15,004 nt of DNA, from NCBI GenBank assembly GCA_947631385.1, contig CANRLE010000021.1:1-15004 (forward strand). The letters are read 5' to 3'. The DNA comes from an uncultured Clostridia bacterium (GTDB taxonomy: Bacteria; Bacillota; Clostridia; TANB77; CAG-508). The notes under the pieces were generated by a model. That model saw only the letters and a program-made list of their open reading frames with translations. It did no database searches and was not told the DNA's origin. Positions 13,776 through 15,004 of the stretch are shown in pieces (position 1 is the first letter of the stretch; each line of letters begins with the position of its first letter). The position numbers and the translations under genes were made by a program.

Positions 13776-14909
13776 CTAACTTAATACTCTTGAAAATTCT
13801 TTCATAGCTTCTGATATTTTTAATTGTTGTGGACAAACTGCTTCACAACTTTTACAACCTATACAAGCACTTGGTTTTTTATCATCCGGCAATGCGCTTA
13901 TCGCCATTGGTGCAATAAATCCTCCACCTGTAAATGTATGTTCATTAAATAGAGATAATAACTCTGGTATATTTAATCCTTTTGGACAATGTGCTGTGCA
14001 ATATCTACAAGCTGTGCATGGAAGTATATTTCCTTTTAACATCTCATCTGCTATTCCCAATATTTCTTTCATTTCTTCTTCATTTAATGGTTTATTTTCT
14101 TCAAAAGTTTTTATATTATCTTTCATTTGCTCCATATTACTCATTCCTGAAAGAATCATTGTAACTTCTGGTATAGCTTGTAAAAATCTAAATGCCCAAG
14201 CAGGTGTTTCTTCTTCTGGTCTATATTCTTTTAATTTTTCTTCTTGCTTTTCTGATAACTTTGCAAGTTTACCACCTCTTAAAGGTTCCATTACCCAAAT
14301 AGGTATATTCCATTCTCTTAATAACTCAATTTTTTCTTTTGCATGTTGAAATTTATAATCTAAATAATTTAATTGTATTTGACAAAATTCCATATGTTTA
14401 CCATAAGCATCTAAAAATCTTTTCATAACATTATAACTTCCATGAGCAGAAAATCCTAAATGCTTAATTCTTCCATTTTCTTTTTGTTTTAATAAGTATT
14501 CTAGTATACCATACTTTTCATCTAAATATGGATCAATGTTTTTTTCATATACATTATGGAACAAATAAAAATCAAAATATTCCATTCCTGTTTTCTGTAA
14601 TTGCTCTTCAAATATTTTTTCAACCTTATCCATATTTGATATATCATACCCGGGAAATTTTGTTGCTAAATAATAACTATCTCTTGGATATTTATTCAAT
14701 ATCTTTCCTATTACTCTTTCGGATTCTCCATTGTGATATCCATAAGCTGTGTCAAAATAATTAACACCATTTTTAATCGCATAATCAACCATTTTTGCTG
14801 TTTCTTCTTCATCTATTGGTGTATCTCCATTTTGCCCCTTATTAGGTAATCGCATTGTTCCAAAACCCAAACTTGATAATTTTAAGTCTTTAAAATTCTT
14901 ATAAATCAT
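13776..14909 (-). CDS. Aldo/keto reductase with C-terminal two-[4Fe-4S] ferredoxin domain
   Basis: A 377-residue oxidoreductase. Residues 1-290 form the AKR TIM barrel, starting LSSLGFGTMRLP (11-22) and with the expected catalytic positions Asp53 and Tyr58 (YFDTAYGYHNGESE), Lys84 (LATKFPG) and His118 (YLFHNV). The C-terminal domain has two ferredoxin Cys motifs, CTACRYCTAHCP (298, 301, 304, 308) and CIGCKSCEAVCP (349, 352, 355, 359). Such fusions are common in anaerobic clostridia; substrate and electron partner are unknown. The start is supported by AAAGGAG 9 nt upstream. The 3' end of a group II intron lies directly upstream, so this gene probably now depends on transcription through that element or on a promoter inside it. 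No terminator is seen before the small ORF that follows. Confidence 0.92.
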   Translation of the reverse strand: MIYKNFKDLKLSSLGFGTMRLPNKGQNGDTPIDEEETAKMVDYAIKNGVNYFDTAYGYHNGESERVIGKILNKYPRDSYYLATKFPGYDISNMDKVEKIFEEQLQKTGMEYFDFYLFHNVYEKNIDPYLDEKYGILEYLLKQKENGRIKHLGFSAHGSYNVMKRFLDAYGKHMEFCQIQLNYLDYKFQHAKEKIELLREWNIPIWVMEPLRGGKLAKLSEKQEEKLKEYRPEEETPAWAFRFLQAIPEVTMILSGMSNMEQMKDNIKTFEENKPLNEEEMKEILGIADEMLKGNILPCTACRYCTAHCPKGLNIPELLSLFNEHTFTGGGFIAPMAISALPDDKKPSACIGCKSCEAVCPQQLKISEAMKEFSRVLS

Positions 14910-14934
14910 ATTTTTCTACTCCTTTAATAGTTTA

Positions 14935-15004
<70 letters not shown>

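Noticed and set aside
13996..14349. A 117-codon plus-strand ORF inside the aldo/keto reductase gene
   Set aside because: It is antisense to a gene with clear motifs and has no binding site or family features.

Overview
The window is about 15 kb of AT-rich DNA from a spore-forming, low-GC Gram-positive bacterium, most likely an uncultured member of the Clostridia. The evidence is the tail of an alpha/beta-type small acid-soluble spore protein, a long-form HPF, the era-yqzL-recO and yicC-remA-rpoZ-gmk-priA-def gene orders, AGGAGG-type ribosome binding sites, and very A/T-rich codon use in which Arg is mostly AGA. Nearly all genes lie on the minus strand, so the text reads the window from right to left.

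Right edge (about 15004-12900): the 3' end (domains V and VI) of a group II intron, then an aldo/keto reductase with two [4Fe-4S] motifs, a tiny possibly frameshifted ORF, and a Fic-domain protein with Gln where the catalytic His is expected. Centre right (12900-6050): rubrerythrin with its own promoter and terminator. It is followed by a run of closely spaced or overlapping genes: rsmE (16S rRNA methyltransferase), a four-helix membrane protein with a long Lys/Glu tail and an AT-hook-like motif, yicC, remA, rpoZ, gmk, priA and def, ending in a terminator. These join rRNA modification, RNA turnover, GMP phosphorylation, transcription, replication restart and N-terminal protein processing. Centre left (6050-4100): a small TIGR04086/DUF3792-type membrane protein, convergent with the only full plus-strand gene, a secreted protein with a ChW-like repeat and a near-consensus sigma-A promoter. 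Left (4076-1): a GT4 glycosyltransferase with promoter and terminator, then era, yqzL, recO and hpf, which faces the spore-protein tail across a shared terminator.

The most notable signal is in the reading frames. recO is broken once and priA twice, each time by one extra C directly before a GGA or GGT codon for a family-conserved glycine. The zero-frame codon at each break is therefore CGG. In my hand scan of all the genes (about 4,600 codons), these three are the only in-frame CGG codons; CGA and CGT do occur as Arg. Skipping the C, or reading CGGN as a four-base Gly codon, restores full-length RecO (243 aa) and PriA (752 aa). This suggests CGG-directed +1 frameshifting in a lineage that may have lost its CGG-reading tRNA-Arg. 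A systematic assembly error is the main alternative.
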